A stretch of 64,000 nt of DNA from assembly GCA_951230915.1 (NCBI GenBank), contig OX579638.1, positions 10,310,696-10,374,695 of the forward strand, in the 5' to 3' direction. The DNA is from Antitrichia curtipendula. Lineage: Eukaryota > Streptophyta > Bryopsida > Hypnales > Leucodontaceae. A model generated the notes under the pieces. The model was not told where the DNA came from, made no database searches, and saw nothing but the letters and a program-made list of their open reading frames with translations. Below are positions 11,474-24,658 of the stretch, piece after piece (within the stretch, counting starts at the first letter, position 1; every line of letters starts with the position of its first letter). The position numbers and the translations under genes were made by a program.

Positions 11474-14400
11474 CTTCATTAATCAATCCAATTCTTGCAA
11501 TTTAGTGGTTGCCTTTGTATCTGTCAGAGTTGAAATAAATCATATACAAACCTTCAAAGAACGTAACAAAATGTACCAATAGAATGAAGACATCATACTC
11601 TCCATGTTTGAACATTAGTATAGGTTTCCAAAAGTACTGTAATTGAGTCTTATTTAGCTTAGGCATAAACATTTTCTCTCGTGTGTAATTCACAAATGAA
11701 CCTTCTTATGCTTCACTTTTGTCAAATGATACACACTAATTAGCGACTACGGATTGCAAGAAATTGAATTCTGTATGCATACCTTCCCCAAGGCTTCAAT
11801 GTGAGGAGCGAATCGGAGCGAATCGTAGTGCACCCTGCAGCGCAATTTCTGAATCTCGGGTGGAAGGTTATTATTTGCCAGGCGAGAGTCTGATTTTGAA
11901 GCTTTGATCACCTGCACAGCCAATTCCAAATTAGTGTTTGCAAATAATGAGCTCTAGTCATGCCCATGCGTGTGTGCTTAACCTCGATTTCTAGAGGATT
12001 TTGAACTGTCTGAATCCCTTTTCTCAATTTTTTTTGCCTACTTCAGATTATAAGTCGTCACTGACAGAGATGAGAGCACCAATGTAGGGGAGGGTTATTT
12101 TTGCAAGATATTGCCACAAACTGTACCTTATAGTTTAGCCAGAGGCGTCCAATTTCTTCCTCGTAGTACCTCACATTCGACCAGCTTCGAAATGCCTTCA
12201 TAACTTTGCGTTCAACCTTCATAACCTTCGGGAGCTTCTTGATGACACGGACGTCATTTGCAAGGGATTTTATGAAGTAATCGACGTCAAAAATATCTGA
12301 AAAATTGCTGCAATTCCAACAACAGAGAATGTGGAAACTCTTGAGTCCTTTAGCTAAAAACTAATCCAAGCCAGTTGCAATGCAGCAACAATAAAAAATA
12401 AAAATAAAAAGTTTTCATTTGAAACTGCAAGGTTTCTTTTCAGAAGATTTTTGGATGTCATTAAGGTTTAGCAAAAACAAATGACTGAATAATTGTATGA
12501 AATAAAGACACATTTTTGCATTTAATATTAGGAAAATGAAATCCGATTGCAAAGCTTACCTATTGTCTTGCCAAAATGAACCCTGGTCTAATTCCGGAAT
12601 CACAAGCGTGGCGTTGATTAATCGTGCAATTGCTACCATGTCACAAATCTGAAAAAACACATTATTTTATTATTTTAGCAACATGAAGGGAAAAAAAAAT
12701 TCAGATTTGGTCCCTCAGTTCCCCAAGTACTTGATCATCCATGTGTCAATACAATCATCAAGACTTGAATTAGAGTTTTTCCAGCGTTTCATTTTTCTTC
12801 ACGTCGCACCTAAATTACACACAAATAGAAACCATTGACGGAAATGGCCCATTGACAAAGACCCACATGACTAACTTGACTAGTTTTGGATCTTCTTATG
12901 GTCATCATCATGTGTAAGTCTATGCAGATCATTTCTTATTTCGGCTTGTGATATTTGTCAATTTGCAAAATCAAAGTTCTTCAAGAGTTGTGCAATTATA
13001 AATACATGAAAAACTAAGAGTCTTGGAAGCCAAATGAGATATGCAATTTCCTTTAAAAAAAGATGGAGGCAATTATGATGTTCTTTAAGGTAATCAAACA
13101 TAACAAAATGATCAAAAGAAGAATTAGGTCAAGAAGAATGAGTAATCTTACGCCAGCTCTCATTTGGTTGAGTCCTCCATTAGTATTCACCATTAGATAG
13201 CCTTGAGAAGGACCAGGATCTGTAAATACAAAAAGAAATATTTTCACCAAATACATTAATAGAAATTCCATGGCCCCTATTATTCATAGTTCACTATTAT
13301 ACAACCATTGGAGAATTTTGGTTTTGCATGATGACTAATATACAATATGTAACATCAAATACTTTGTTGGCATAAACTTTAAATCTTAATAAGTGTATGA
13401 CTCTCTAATTAATGAAAGGTTATCTAAATATTTAATTAGGGAAATAAATAATACTTAGGGACACATCAAAGATTCTACAAAGTTTTCTTCTAATACTTGG
13501 GCAAGCAAGTCACACTCAAAAGAAGCATAAACCCATCATTTCTTTGCAAGTTGTCTAAAAGATAAGGCATGTAGACCTATAATCATCACTAATTACAACT
13601 GAGGAGAGTTGTTGTTAAACATAAACTAATTTCATTGGATCTTATTAGCAACTAAATTAGCAATCCAACTCACTTAGAATGCATTGTTTGAACCCTTTAG
13701 AATATATTATTAGTTATAATTTTTTAAATTATTGTTTCTAGGTGTATCAAAAAACAACACTAGGCTCTCATAGACTCTTGTTTTGATTGTGTACATCAAG
13801 CATATCAAATTTAGGTTATTGTGATGCTTTGGGGCCCAAATATAGGTGTCTCATTTCAGGTCATTTTGGGCAATTTTGGGTAGTGTTGATTATCGGTGTA
13901 CGTACCTTACGTACATCTCAAATATTGACAAAATGGACAGTCTGTCATCAAGAATTGACATAGCAAAACTTGATAAACAGAGGTTGGGACTTGGGACCTA
14001 AATTCATGCCTGACACTTGCTGAAATCAAAGGACAACTGCACAATTTTGTACTAAAGACAAATAGGAATTTTTAGTACGAAATTTCTATTGTACTAAAAA
14101 TCAATCAAAATTATTTTGTACGAAAAAAACTCTGCATTTTCAGCAGCCGGCCAATGATCACTCCAAGTCAACAGAATAAGGCAATTGACTCTCAGCATGC
14201 ACATGATTGTGCAGGTATTCATTATTCAGGGGAATGAGGAGACGGCAAGCAAGCCCTGGTTCTATTTCTTGTCAGTCCAGTTTCTGAAACACAACATTCA
14301 CAGGTCTAGCTACAAAGTACAAACCTCTAAGAAATTTAAGGAAATTTTAAGTAAGAAAATGTGATCATTTAGTCAAGATTTGTAGCAATTTTGTTATAAT

Positions 14401-15921
14401 ATGTTGCAAATCTCCAAAATTTACAAATATATCACAGACTTTTGGAGACTGGGTAGCCTCAACCCAAATTTTGGAGCCACCCTGGAAAAAATGAAGAAAT
14501 GAAAGAAAAAAAAGGGGTAAAGCCTTACCCAAGTACGTCGGGTCAGGTTTGACACATGGCACGAAGCTTCTGTCTGCTGGAGGCGCCCACAGCTGCTTCA
14601 CCCAAACAGAAATTGTACACACAAACAAATGAGCTCAAATCAAATGCTACAATGAATCTCATACATCATTCGTTAGAAAAAATTTATTAACTTTACAATT
14701 TCAGTTCCAAATTGCAACCAAATCCAATAAATAGACTTGCATATTATACATCACGACAGCCCATCAATTGCCAAAAAAAATTCAATTTCGTTAAATTTGT
14801 GTGATTGTGGACGCCAAAAATGGTGTCTTTCATATGTAACAAAGCTCTAAAAACTGGGATCGGTACAGATTTACATTTGGGGAGGGAGGGCACCCAGAAA
14901 AGTACCAAAGTTGTAAAAATTACATTAATTTATACGAAATTGTCGATTAAACATTACTGAGCTTTTTGTTATACACGGAAACCAAATGCAATCAACAATA
15001 AAAAGCTTGCCAAAAAGTTTGATCCCAATTAATACTCTCTTGCTCCATTTCATCTGTGCAGGCTTAGCAGAATCGAAACCTTTGCAATTGCTACTCACCT
15101 TCTCTTCAAGGTCATCCTCGTCTTCACTTTCAAGTGCCAGTTTTGTGCGGTGAGGTTGCTCCTGCTTCCAACTCAATCCACGCTTCTGGCTCCCAACATA
15201 ATTCACCTGTTGACAGAAGCGAGCATTAAATCAGGCTCTTCAAGAATCTTGCCACCTCTAAAACCAAGAACATCCACTGCATACATGTGCCGAGTAGGTC
15301 GAGATTGAACAAAACCTCAACATCTCTGGTTAGAGAAACGCTCTCAAATCTGCTGACACGCGCAATTATGGCTCTGTTTTTTTGGTTTTCATTCTATTGA
15401 ACATGAATCCCCGACTATACTGATAGCGAACAATTCATTTACCACATCTTGAATGCAAGCACTTCTGCCATTTCTCGGGAGAGTTGATGTTATCCCGGTA
15501 CCAAGAGCAAAACCTCCAAAACTCTGGTTCCCGAACCCCCATAATTACGGATGTTCTTTACTTTTCTTCAGTCAATTGAGCCGGAATCCGAGCGTATAGA
15601 CAGCGTAATTCCCCAGAATGCAAGCCTCTCTGGTGAGAACAATGCTAGATTTACCGATCGCTGTTTACGAAGTGCGAGATTGTTGGAGAAGGAGTCTATT
15701 TAGAATTGGATTACCTTGGAGAGCACAACTGAGGCGACGCCATGGTGAATGGCGTGAGAATTCGAGCGCAACGACTGCAGCATAGTGAGCAGCACCAAAG
15801 TGGACAGAAGAGTGCCGAAGGCGATGGTGAGGTACCCTGACGCCCACAGCAGACGCGACATGGCCTGCCTCCTCCATCGACTGGTGTGTCTTCGGCCTTG
15901 CACTTGCCGCTGCATTCTCAC
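8533..15921 (-). CDS. GT106 / O-fucosyltransferase-family glycosyltransferase (RG-I rhamnosyltransferase-like)
   Basis: Twelve exons on the minus strand join without a frame break: 15921-15715, 15206-15099, 14592-14529, 13219-13152, 12648-12560, 12307-12127, 11911-11783, 11162-11029, 10640-10427, 9772-9588, 9142-9047, 8713-8533 (1656 nt, 551 aa). Residues about 1-25 are basic, followed by one membrane segment (about 25-48), as in type II Golgi glycosyltransferases. The catalytic domain shows [47 protein letters not shown], and [20 protein letters not shown] before [11 protein letters not shown]. These are conserved blocks of plant PF10250/GT106 proteins, which include Arabidopsis RRT1-type pectin rhamnogalacturonan-I rhamnosyltransferases. 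Exact substrate cannot be read from sequence; other members are annotated only as O-fucosyltransferases. All key blocks are intact. ATG at 15921 is followed by a second ATG two codons on. Several introns carry MITEs. Confidence 0.93.
9874..10098. mobile_element. MITE (TAAGGTA-type) in glycosyltransferase intron
   Basis: The left end TAAGGTATGTGCACCTATGA and the reverse complement of the right end TGAGGCAAGTACACCCATAA are inverted copies that continue into ATCAACACT on both sides. It is 225 bp, non-coding, and lies in the intron between exons ending 10427 and starting 9772. Confidence 0.75.
10349..10378. repeat. Interstitial telomere-type repeat
   Basis: A short tract of CCCTAAA units, the first two perfect and the next two changed to TCCTAAA. 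This is the plant Arabidopsis-type telomere unit, here inside an intron of the glycosyltransferase gene. It is too short to be a telomere remnant of any size. Confidence 0.7.
11438..11471. repeat. (TA)n microsatellite
   Basis: About 17 uninterrupted TA units within a glycosyltransferase intron. Confidence 0.98.
13563..13909. mobile_element. MITE related to the 9874-10098 copy
   Basis: The left end TAAGGCATGTAGACCTATAA and the reverse complement of the right end TAAGGTACGTACACCGATAA match the ends of the copy at 9874, and both lead into ATCA(T/A)CACT. It is 347 bp and lies in the intron between exons ending 14529 and starting 13219. The interior also resembles the other copy (GATTGTG...TGGGGC block). 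A partial third copy may lie near 17850-17950. Confidence 0.75.
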
Positions 15922-18900
15922 CCAAGTTCCAATTCTATGTAGTCTTCGTCTTTGATCTCCAACTCCTTGGAACTAAACCCTCAGCCAGCCTTTCTCTAGC
16001 AGTCGTAAGGCGCGTGCATCCGGCCTTTTCGAAAGCTCTAAAGAGAACTCTGCCAATCGCCCTCACTCGTGAACATTTAATGGCACCTTATAAGGCACGC
16101 ACTGCACACACTCTAGGCGCTCCAAAGGCTCGGAATTGGCAATGGAAAAGGAAGGCACTCTGGCTGGATTCACTATGGAAAAAGAATTCTGATCAAAAGT
16201 CACAGTTTCTTTGCAAGCTAGGTAGGTAACGGATGAGCTTCAGTGGAAAGTCAAGAACAAAGCCGGGACCTCAAAAGCCAACGGAAGCTAGCTTGATTTC
16301 AAGTAACCATGATTTACAACAGGGTTGATATATCATGCAAAGACTAGCTAGAGATCGTGCCAATTCAAATGTGTGCGAGTTTGTAACTAACCTATCAAGA
16401 CTGGCTGGAGAGAGAGAGAGAAACGGCGGCTCAACAGAGTATGTCCTGTACAATACAGTGGGGTCTAGAAAATATCCATACCTCTTTTTTTCAGTCACGT
16501 TAATTAGTGTTTGAAGATGCTACGGAGGTAAGAAAAATGCATGCAAAATGAGAGCCGTATTTTGCAAATGAGAGGCACAAGAGTTAGCTTCAAACTTGTA
16601 CAACTGAAATTTTACTAGGGTTTCAATTGGATCTGTGAATCGGCTTAACAAGAAGGTAGTCTACCGTGGCACCTTTCAAGTTCCAGAAAATTGCGAATCG
16701 TTTCTAAACACTGCTGTACCGTACAGTACATTATAATTTAGCCTCAAATAATTCAGATTTGAGTACAGCCCGATCGAACTGAACAGGAGTTAATCGTGAC
16801 AGCGCAAATTTTGAAGTGTGCGTTGTAATCTCTGTCTGAAATAAGCTGCCTGTCTGGGCAGCGCGCAGTGACGGAAGCCGAGTTCAGTGATTGACCCGGT
16901 TGGGTGCAAAAGCAAGCCAGCGTTGTAGTCCCTATTGCAACCACTAAAAGTCCCAGGGCACTGATGATTAACGGTACAAATCGAATGTAAGGAATTTTGT
17001 CCTTGCACGGTGCCTTGTCTCTTGTGTGGGAGCGCCCCTTTTAGTTGAGCCGCTCTCATGATGAGGACGATGATGATAGCCGTCAGTGGGTGGGAATCTT
17101 CGGTGCTCTCTTCTCTGAATTTCTAGCAAGCCACAACAAGTCTCAGGCCTGCAATCAGTTGTATCCGATCCTCCCCTTTCAAGCAATGAATGGAGAGATT
17201 CCTTCCGTTTTCTGAGTGTGAGATGAATATTGGATCCATGGATAGCCGTACCAGCGATGGCGAGGTTACGAGGTGATGAAAGTAAGATCGGCAGTAAGGA
17301 ATGCTCACGCACGATCCGTCACTGCACAAAATGCAACACCTACAATTGGAAAGAAAGCATAACTTAGATTATAGCCTACATATATGCACTACAAGGAAAA
17401 TACAATTTTCTGACTAGAGAAGAAGAACCCAAAACCAACAGTGTATTTCATGGTGTCACTTTCTAGGCCTGGCAATGATTCTAGAACCTAAATGTAAGTA
17501 GACTACAGATAGCTTTATCATTTTGGTCAACAAAGAATAAACTATTTATGGTCTATCTACATTTAAGTTTTAAAATGACTACCATATATAGAAAGTAAGG
17601 CCATTGGGTACATTGTTGGTTTTGGATGCTCCCACCTCATTTAAGTCCAATGAATATTTTGTATACTTTGTATTATATGAGACAAGGTTGACTACCACCT
17701 TCTATGGTTATAATGGACAAGTAGCTTTGGATATTTTGACGGGGACATCCCCTAGTCATATCAAACACATTTTGCTCCCACCTCCGCATTACCGTACGGA
17801 TTACACAAGATCCATGTACATAATCAAAACATGAAAATTTAGGAGAGACTAGTGTTGATTATGGGTATGGTATGTGCACCCAAAATCGCCACTTGAATGA
17901 ATGTATGTTGTATGTTTTAGGTAAGGATTGTAGGTGCACATGCCCCACCCACCAACAATTTTTTTGAAATTTCATAACTAATTCATACAGTATCTAAATT
18001 ATGCATGTTAAAGAACATTAGAATCTTCTTTTATTTGTCAATCAGGTCCAATAAATAAAAAATTGTAAGGATTCTCCTGAAGTACAATTACCTTAGCTAC
18101 CCTATTGTTTGGTTAGATTGGTAACGTCCGCTTTCACTATTTTTGGATTGGTCTGGTCTCTTTTGGAGTTGAGTTTGACAACCAGTTTCAAGAGAATCAG
18201 TTCATGAGTGCCCGGAAAGTTGGAGAAAGGTGTCTGTCTGTCACGACTTGAGAGGTGCTTCAGGCTGGACATGGCTAGAGCACATCCGTGGTCTTCTGGA
18301 ATTTTAACCTCACGGAAAAAATGTAAGAATTTTATTATTGACTCTGGACTGCAAGGGAGGAGGCTTTGCATTGGCCGAGGCCGCTACATGTGAGGGAAAC
18401 TCGAGTAGGTACCTTATCCAAAAGTGTGCTAGTGCTACAAGAACAGAGCCAGCCCCAGTGTAGCTACTTGTTTACCTAGAGTGATAAAAAAATTGGAAGT
18501 TTTGAAGAAAGAATGAACTTTGATTTTTTTTTGGGGGGGGGCGTAAATTAAGAGTATGTTTACATTGGGTCCTACTATAATCACAAGTAACTATGAAAGT
18601 GATGCTAGTAGTACGTACATCAATTATGAGTAAGGCTTTGTAACTAAACTATACCAAAATGACTATGTTATAAACAACAAACATTTTTGTAAGGAGTTTT
18701 TGTGTTGTTGTACAGGGAACAAATTTAAATGTAGTGTAATGGTTTGTGAAGGTTGTTAAGATGTTGCATGTTGTTGTTATTGTAGGTTTGGACGGTTTGG
18801 TGGTAGCTGGTTGTTTTCAAGTCTTCATTTATTAAGTACAATGTAAGCGACATATTTGATGGAAATGTGTTGATGGTGGAGAAGGTTGCTTTTACAATAG

Positions 18901-20860
18901 CTAATTTTGGTATGTTGAAAGTGTTTTGTAAGTTGTTTAGTGTTGAACTATAGATTGTTCTTGGGCTTCAATTGATATGATAAGGAGAAATTGTCACAAA
19001 GATGGAATCTTTTTAGAATGCCCACTTAGCAAGTATAACCTTCTCTAGGGAATTGTTGTTACCGGAAGAATTTTGAATTTATATCTGAAATCAATATAAC
19101 ATTGTTGACTAATGCTAGAGCTCTAATTTGCTACCTTGAAAGGAAGAAGTCCCCAAGAAAATCAATCATGACACACCTAATCAAGTGGCTCGTGAATTAA
19201 ATTGAAGTGAATTGAAGGTATCTAAAGAGAGGATATCTCTTTTGCCCTAAATTACAGAGGAGGAAGTCAATAGCTAATTATGAAATGTTATGCAAAGACC
19301 CAAAAGTAGTTTAGGGTGATCACAAAGTATCAAAGTAATCTCTTTACAATACTTACCTATTTTTTATATTTATTTGCATGATGAGAAAATGGAGTCTTTG
19401 CTCCCTAGGTACCTCAAGTCCAAATGTGGTCTAGCCTTGGCCTAGCTAATGTTTTACATTGCAATTTTAGTGCAAATTTGTGAATTCATACCTCTTTAAT
19501 GGCACCTTCTTTAATATCACAATACCTTAGGAAATGGACTATCACTATTTAGTACACCTAGACTTCTTTATTAGCATCTTTTATATTATCAAATCCTCTT
19601 TTCATTCACCAGTTTTCCTAGGATGGACATTCATTAACTACAATTCAAACGTATTTTTTTAATATCACCTCCTCTAATATCACAACCTTTGTTCTTATAC
19701 TAAGCCTTAGTGACGGATATATCTATTATGCACAACTAGTCCTCTATAATAAAAAAATTTACATATTCAATGTACGGCCCCAAGCTAAAGTAGAGGTGCA
19801 ACTGCAACAAACACCCAACCAAATCTCACAACAGGTCTCTCTTGAATTTTGATAACATGTAGTTTCAATTCCATTCTTTGACTCCTATCATGACAAAATC
19901 ATCACGTAGAACTTAAAAAATCCACGTGGTGGTATTTTGTGTAAAGTAGGGTTTGTGCTCTTGTTTAGTGCATGGTTCAAAAAAATTCGTCACTAAGGCT
20001 TTGTCTTCATCTTTCTGTCATTTGTTCTTGGTCTATTTCTTAGAATAAACTCCGGGTTTAAAAAATGATCTTGTTGCATACTAATAGTAGCATGCATCCA
20101 CTTTGCAAATATATGTTATTAATTTATAGAATATACATTTATTATTATACAATTTGAATAACAATAATTTTAAATTACAAGTGTTTGTCTTGCGTTATTG
20201 TGAAGTTTGAATGACAAACTTTTTTTTAAATCTTGTGAAAAAACATTGATATCCAATCTCTAATCAATTTTAGAAAGAATTTTGAATTGTTTGTTTTAAA
20301 TTTTATTGACAAATATTGATTAATACAATGTCATTGATCTAATTGTATGGATTTGATCTAGGTGTCATAGTTTACAATTTATAATGGAATTACTTTAAGT
20401 TGCAATTTGGAACATGTAATTCATGTTTGAGAAATTGGATCTCCTATCTTTTAATTAATATCCCTTCAAATTTTCTTAGGAACTCATCATCTATATATGC
20501 ATCACATAAGTACTTTTAAAATCTCTGTAATATATATAATATATTAAAATTGACTTTTGTATGTTGTATTTTCAATAGACCTAAATAAAGCTGTATTTAA
20601 ATACCAAAATAAAGTAAAAAGATAATACCACACTCAGTGTGAAGGCTAGCAAAAGTATTTAGATGACAAATTCTTTAGAAAGTTTTTTGTTCAAATTTTT
20701 TGGAATGAAGGAAAAAGAGTCATGTGAATATTTTTATTTTCAATATTTGTTGAGCCTTATGGGGGGAGGGGAAATATTTGGTAGGAGATATTGACCTTGA
20801 TCACTAATTATGTCAGTATAAAAATACAGAATATGGATTTAAAGTCCGCTTAGAATACAT
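15922..20860. other. Gene-poor region upstream of the glycosyltransferase
   Basis: The first few hundred bases presumably hold the promoter and 5' UTR of the minus-strand glycosyltransferase. Beyond this I see AT-rich sequence, one foldback element (17428-17627), a G run near 18533 and weak MITE fragments near 17850-17950. No open frame here has recognisable domains or spliceable continuity. Confidence 0.5.
17428..17627. mobile_element. Small foldback element
   Basis: CCAAAACCAACAGTGTATTT on the left is inverted as CCAAAACCAACAATGTACCC (reverse complement of the right end). A second paired block around ACTTTCTA and CTTAAATGTA/CTAAATGTAA follows on both arms. About 200 bp, non-coding. Confidence 0.65.
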
Positions 20861-20868
20861 GGCTAGAG

Positions 20869-21715
20869 CAATGATCGGAAAAAACCGGCAGCTAGTTCAA
20901 AGCTAGCCGGTGGATTTCGGGAAAAAACCGGTTAAATTTTACAAGCGAAGGATGCAAAACCGGAAGGATTCTTGAAAGGGTGGAAATCAACCGGTGCCAC
21001 CTAAAATTTACAGGAAATTTTACCGGCTCCCTTGGATAGTTGGGGGATTTCAATTGCCTTGTGCAAATTTTTAGTGGCTAATACCCGGCATGGAGAGGGT
21101 CACACAAAAGGGTATCAGTCTGTGGCCATGGAGGTTATCAATCGGGAATTCAAATTTGCCTACAAAATGCTGTAAATGAATTACGGAAAGCCACCTTACT
21201 TGCATTGCAACCCTCTGTTCCCATCAGCTCTTTATTATGTAGAAGAAGCCATTGTCTTGTGGAAGAATTCCTCTAAGTTTCGCCATTTATATGCAAATCC
21301 AAAGCGGTACCTTTCAGAGGCAAGAAAAGAGACATATAAAGAAGGAGAAGTTGGTACGTCCTAAACTCTTTTGATTTTTGCAACCTTTTCATAACCATCC
21401 TCAACTCTATATTGCATGGGTTAGGAGGATCCTTGGCCTTCAATGGCGAAGGCTTGTCAGGTTTGATTCCTGCTAAGGATGTACTATTAATTAGTACTTT
21501 CATTTTCAAATTGATTTTCTATACACTATAAGAATTTAGCCGGTGCCAATTTCAATTTGGAGGAAATTAGCCGGTGAAAATTTGAAATTGGAGGAAATAA
21601 ACCGGTACTTCTTGTGATTCAAAGGATGCAACCGGTGCCCATGGAAAAAAAACCGGTTCATTTTTGTAGAAGGAGGAAATCAGCTGGAGGACCTCCAAAA
21701 ATTTCCCGAACACTG
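20869..21715. mobile_element. Non-autonomous hAT element with 8-bp target duplication
   Basis: GGCTAGAG occurs as a perfect direct repeat at 20861-20868 and 21716-21723. Immediately inside, the left end reads CAATGATCGGAAAA and the reverse complement of the right end reads CAGTGTTCGGGAAA, an imperfect terminal inverted repeat of hAT type (CA(G/A)TG start). Both subterminal regions (20880-21025 and 21537-21655) are dense in CCGG/ACCGGT motifs, as expected for transposase-binding sites. The interior of about 500 bp encodes no transposase. Length 847 bp. Confidence 0.88.
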
Positions 21716-22122
21716 GGCTAGAGAGAGCCTCTTAGAGCATCCAGAACGTTCCTTTAAAGTCCCATGCCAGTGGCATTTATGGACTATGTAAATTAAAAGA
21801 AGGGACCCAATGTCTCTGTTATGGATCATTGCAACTTTATAGGGGCACCAAATTTTTGTCACACCCCGGCAAATGTTTGTTCAGATTTTTGGAATTGTTT
21901 TAGGAGGCTGCAACAAGAAATGATACATAGTTGATTCAACCCAATTACATCCTTGTCTACAATTTTCCAACATTTTAAGGGGCTCAAAGAATTAAACAAT
22001 TGTAGATAGGGAAGCAAATGGGTTGAGGGTTTAGAATGGGTCTTATTTTTGTCACTTGATGTACCTTACTAAGGAAACGTTAGTTGAATGCTTCCTATTT
22101 TGGCAACTAAGGTAACATGCTC

Positions 22123-22537
22123 TTAACCCATTAAGGACTGGTTGACCATTCTATGGTCGATTTGGGTCCTATGGGTTTGTAGAGAGAGCATGTCAATGAA
22201 TTTGATGACGTGGCAAGGGGGAGGGGTCTGGGGAATTGGGAAGTGAAGAGTTTAGAGCAATAACTAGGCCAATCTAAGGTGGCATGTGGCAAGAGGGTTG
22301 AAAAAACCAAGACAACAGGGGCTGAAATTACACCAGGATTTGCTAAAAATTCCTGCTTTACAACGCACCTTCACCAAAAAATTCAATGCTAAATCCTATA
22401 TCATGCACAACACTTTCATCTGTATGGTTAGATCTCCAATAGGCACTTGCATTCAAAAGTTTTAAAATTGCTTCCAATTGGCCATACAAAGGATTGCCCC
22501 CCCCCCCTCAAATCAACCACGGTCCTTAATGGGTTAA
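22123..22537. mobile_element. TTAA-flanked non-autonomous element (415 bp)
   Basis: TTAA at 22123-22126 and 22534-22537 bracket ends CCCATTAAGGAC and (reverse complement) CCCATTAAGGAC, a perfect 12-bp inverted repeat. It lies in the TAAGGTA-ended element exactly where uninterrupted relatives show a single ...CTTAAAGC... site. TTAA duplication with C-rich ends is the piggyBac pattern; no transposase is present. Confidence 0.8.
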
Positions 22538-22878
22538 AGCAACCATTTAAAGGCTGGTCTGCCTTTTTCACAGGCTTCCATGGGCAGAAATATTTTTCGA
22601 TCATTTTTCAGAGAAAGAAAAATAGACGTGGAATCTAACACAAGTGGTTTTGTATTTTTCCAAGCATTTTTGAATTACTTATAAATTTTCAAAGATTTGG
22701 GGCATAGGCACCTATTTGTGACCATAGGTCTTCCAAAATCTGTCCACTTACAACTTGTAAAGAGATGAGTGAAAATCAAAGACAATGATTGGCTGTTGCA
22801 ATAGAAAAATAATTTTTCTTCATGCATTCAATTGTTAAACTGGTCCATTTAAGGATCACTCCATCTCCATTCTCCACC

Positions 22879-23832
22879 TTAACCCCTAAAGGTTTTTGAC
22901 TATGTTTTCACAAAAAACGCTCCCAAACTGCCATTTCTAGTACAAGTACCAAATTTTGGAAAAAAAAACATTTTTGGACACATGTGACCGTAGGATCTTG
23001 TAGTAAACTAGTTTGAGAAGATGTGGAAAACATTTCAGAGATTTCCACCGTGTAGATTGCAAGATATTAGCATTTGAAGTGACAAAAACCATTTTTTTGT
23101 CCCTGCGAAAAACCGGGCAGCTGCACTTCACATGGTCACATTTGTATGAAAAAATGTCCAAAATGGTGGTAACTCTTTGGATTCATTCTTCAAAGCAAGT
23201 TAGCTACATGCTTGAAAAATTTCAGATCATTTGGAAATGTACAACATATAGGAAAAAAATAGTAAGTAGAAAGAAGTAGAAAATGATTCAAAACACTAAA
23301 TTGTTAAGGATTTAATTATGGAATTGAAAAATGCCAATCCAAACGATTGTAATGTTGTAATAAACAATCTACACCTTGTGTTTATATTTTTTTCCAAAAA
23401 TATTGAAAATTGAGTTAAATAAAGGACTTCAAAGTTTATTTTAGAGTAGAGATTCCATAACTACCCGCAAACTACCCACAACTAAAATTCCTCATAACTT
23501 TCATCTCATAAATCAAAGTGGAATGATTCAAAGCTTTCCTTGTGCACATAAATCTAGAGAATCAATTTCAAAATTTTATTTCTCTAGAAAATGATTTTTA
23601 AAGAAGTTTTTTTTGCTGCCCGGGCTGCCCGCCGAACAATGAAAACTACATATCATACCATAACTTTTTAACCATGTGGTCAAAAGTTATGAAAATTGTT
23701 GGGCCCTAAAGCTACTCCTCGGGCACATCTTTTGTGAAAATTTCAAAGAAAAAAAATAAAAATTCCATTCGTGGTGAGCTGCCCCAAAACGCTATGTTGT
23801 CAAAAAACGGTGTTTGGTCCTTTAGGAGTTAA
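22879..23832. mobile_element. TTAA-flanked element, copy A (954 bp)
   Basis: TTAA duplicates bracket CCCCTAAAGGTTTTTGAC on the left and, reversed, TCCTAAAGGACCAAACACC on the right. The same sequence recurs inverted at 30544-31496 and again, split, at 31594-33606. It includes recognisable landmarks such as GCCCGGGCTGCCCGCC and GATCTTGTAGTAAACTAG. It has no coding capacity. Confidence 0.85.
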
Positions 23833-24305
23833 AATAGGGGTGGTTTGAAGAAGATGGGCGCTTTTAGAGCACACTACCTTACTCCTTCTGTAGCAAAATA
23901 AAATCCATGGTACTCCCATAGTTTCCTACTAGAAACCACAGATTTATTTGGAGACAACAGAGAAGCAACAATTTTCCACGTACCACTGTCACAAGCATCT
24001 GGCTAGACACTTGACAATTATGAGCGCTAGAATCCAAATCGCTGTGATCATTCATCCTTTCCCTGTGCCAATGTTTCCTTTTACTTTAAACTTTTTCTCC
24101 TTTCAAATATGATTGCATTGGGAAAGAGTTTCATGTTCTAGAGTGCACAATGAGTTTGATAATTATAGGTACGAGGTTACATCCTGTAGCTCTGCTGATG
24201 GCAATCATCAACAGAAAGGCAGCAGGGGAGCGGTTACAGTATGTTTTTTGGGAAGCAATTTTGACATGCTGGCTTACAGATTTCTACTCCCTGAAGTCAT
24301 GCTTA

Positions 24306-24658
24306 GGGCCGCTTTACACCTAGAGGCCGGGCCAATTTGGTGTGTCAGATGTCAAGAATCATGGCTTGTGATTGGTTGAAAGGCTTGAATCAGCCTCAAC
24401 CCCTTTACACTTAGAGGCCGGGCCAATTTGTTATGTCAGAGTTTTTTTTCCTCAAATAGATGATCTGACATGGCCCGAGCATGGCCCCAGCTTGTTGAAT
24501 TGGGTGCACCAAAAATGGGAGCCCAATTCAAGGCCAATTCTTGGCCTGAAGGCCAATGTCAGATTTAATGAGGCTGGCTTCTAACCCAAGAATGGGCTGA
24601 AATTTTGGGCAATTGGCTTGGTGAAAAATTGGCCCGGCCTCTAGGTGTAAAGCGGCCC
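24306..24658. mobile_element. GGGCC-ended MITE (Harbinger-type)
   Basis: TTA is duplicated at 24303-24305 and 24659-24661. The terminal inverted repeat is at least 30 bp and begins GGGCCGCTTTACACCTAGAG on both sides. An extra direct copy of the repeat lies inside at about 24402-24430. The first bases GGGCCGCTTYACAC are the same as the end of the large Harbinger element at 37654, and the three-base TTA/TAA target fits that superfamily. Length 353 bp. Confidence 0.88.

Larger units (their letters stand above)
22108..23881. mobile_element. TAAGGTA-ended MITE split by two TTAA-type insertions
   Basis: The element starts TAAGGTAACATGCTCTTAAA and its far end is the reverse complement of TAAGGTAGTGTGCTCTAAAA. 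Removing the two inner elements (22123-22537 and 22879-23832) leaves about 413 bp. The segment 22540-22870 is similar to 27858-28178, which is an independent copy lacking the insertions. Confidence 0.7.

Noticed and set aside
16753..17329. Cluster of minus-strand frames of 60-114 codons
   Set aside because: No recognisable domain and no consistent frame between them; upstream of the glycosyltransferase and probably non-coding.
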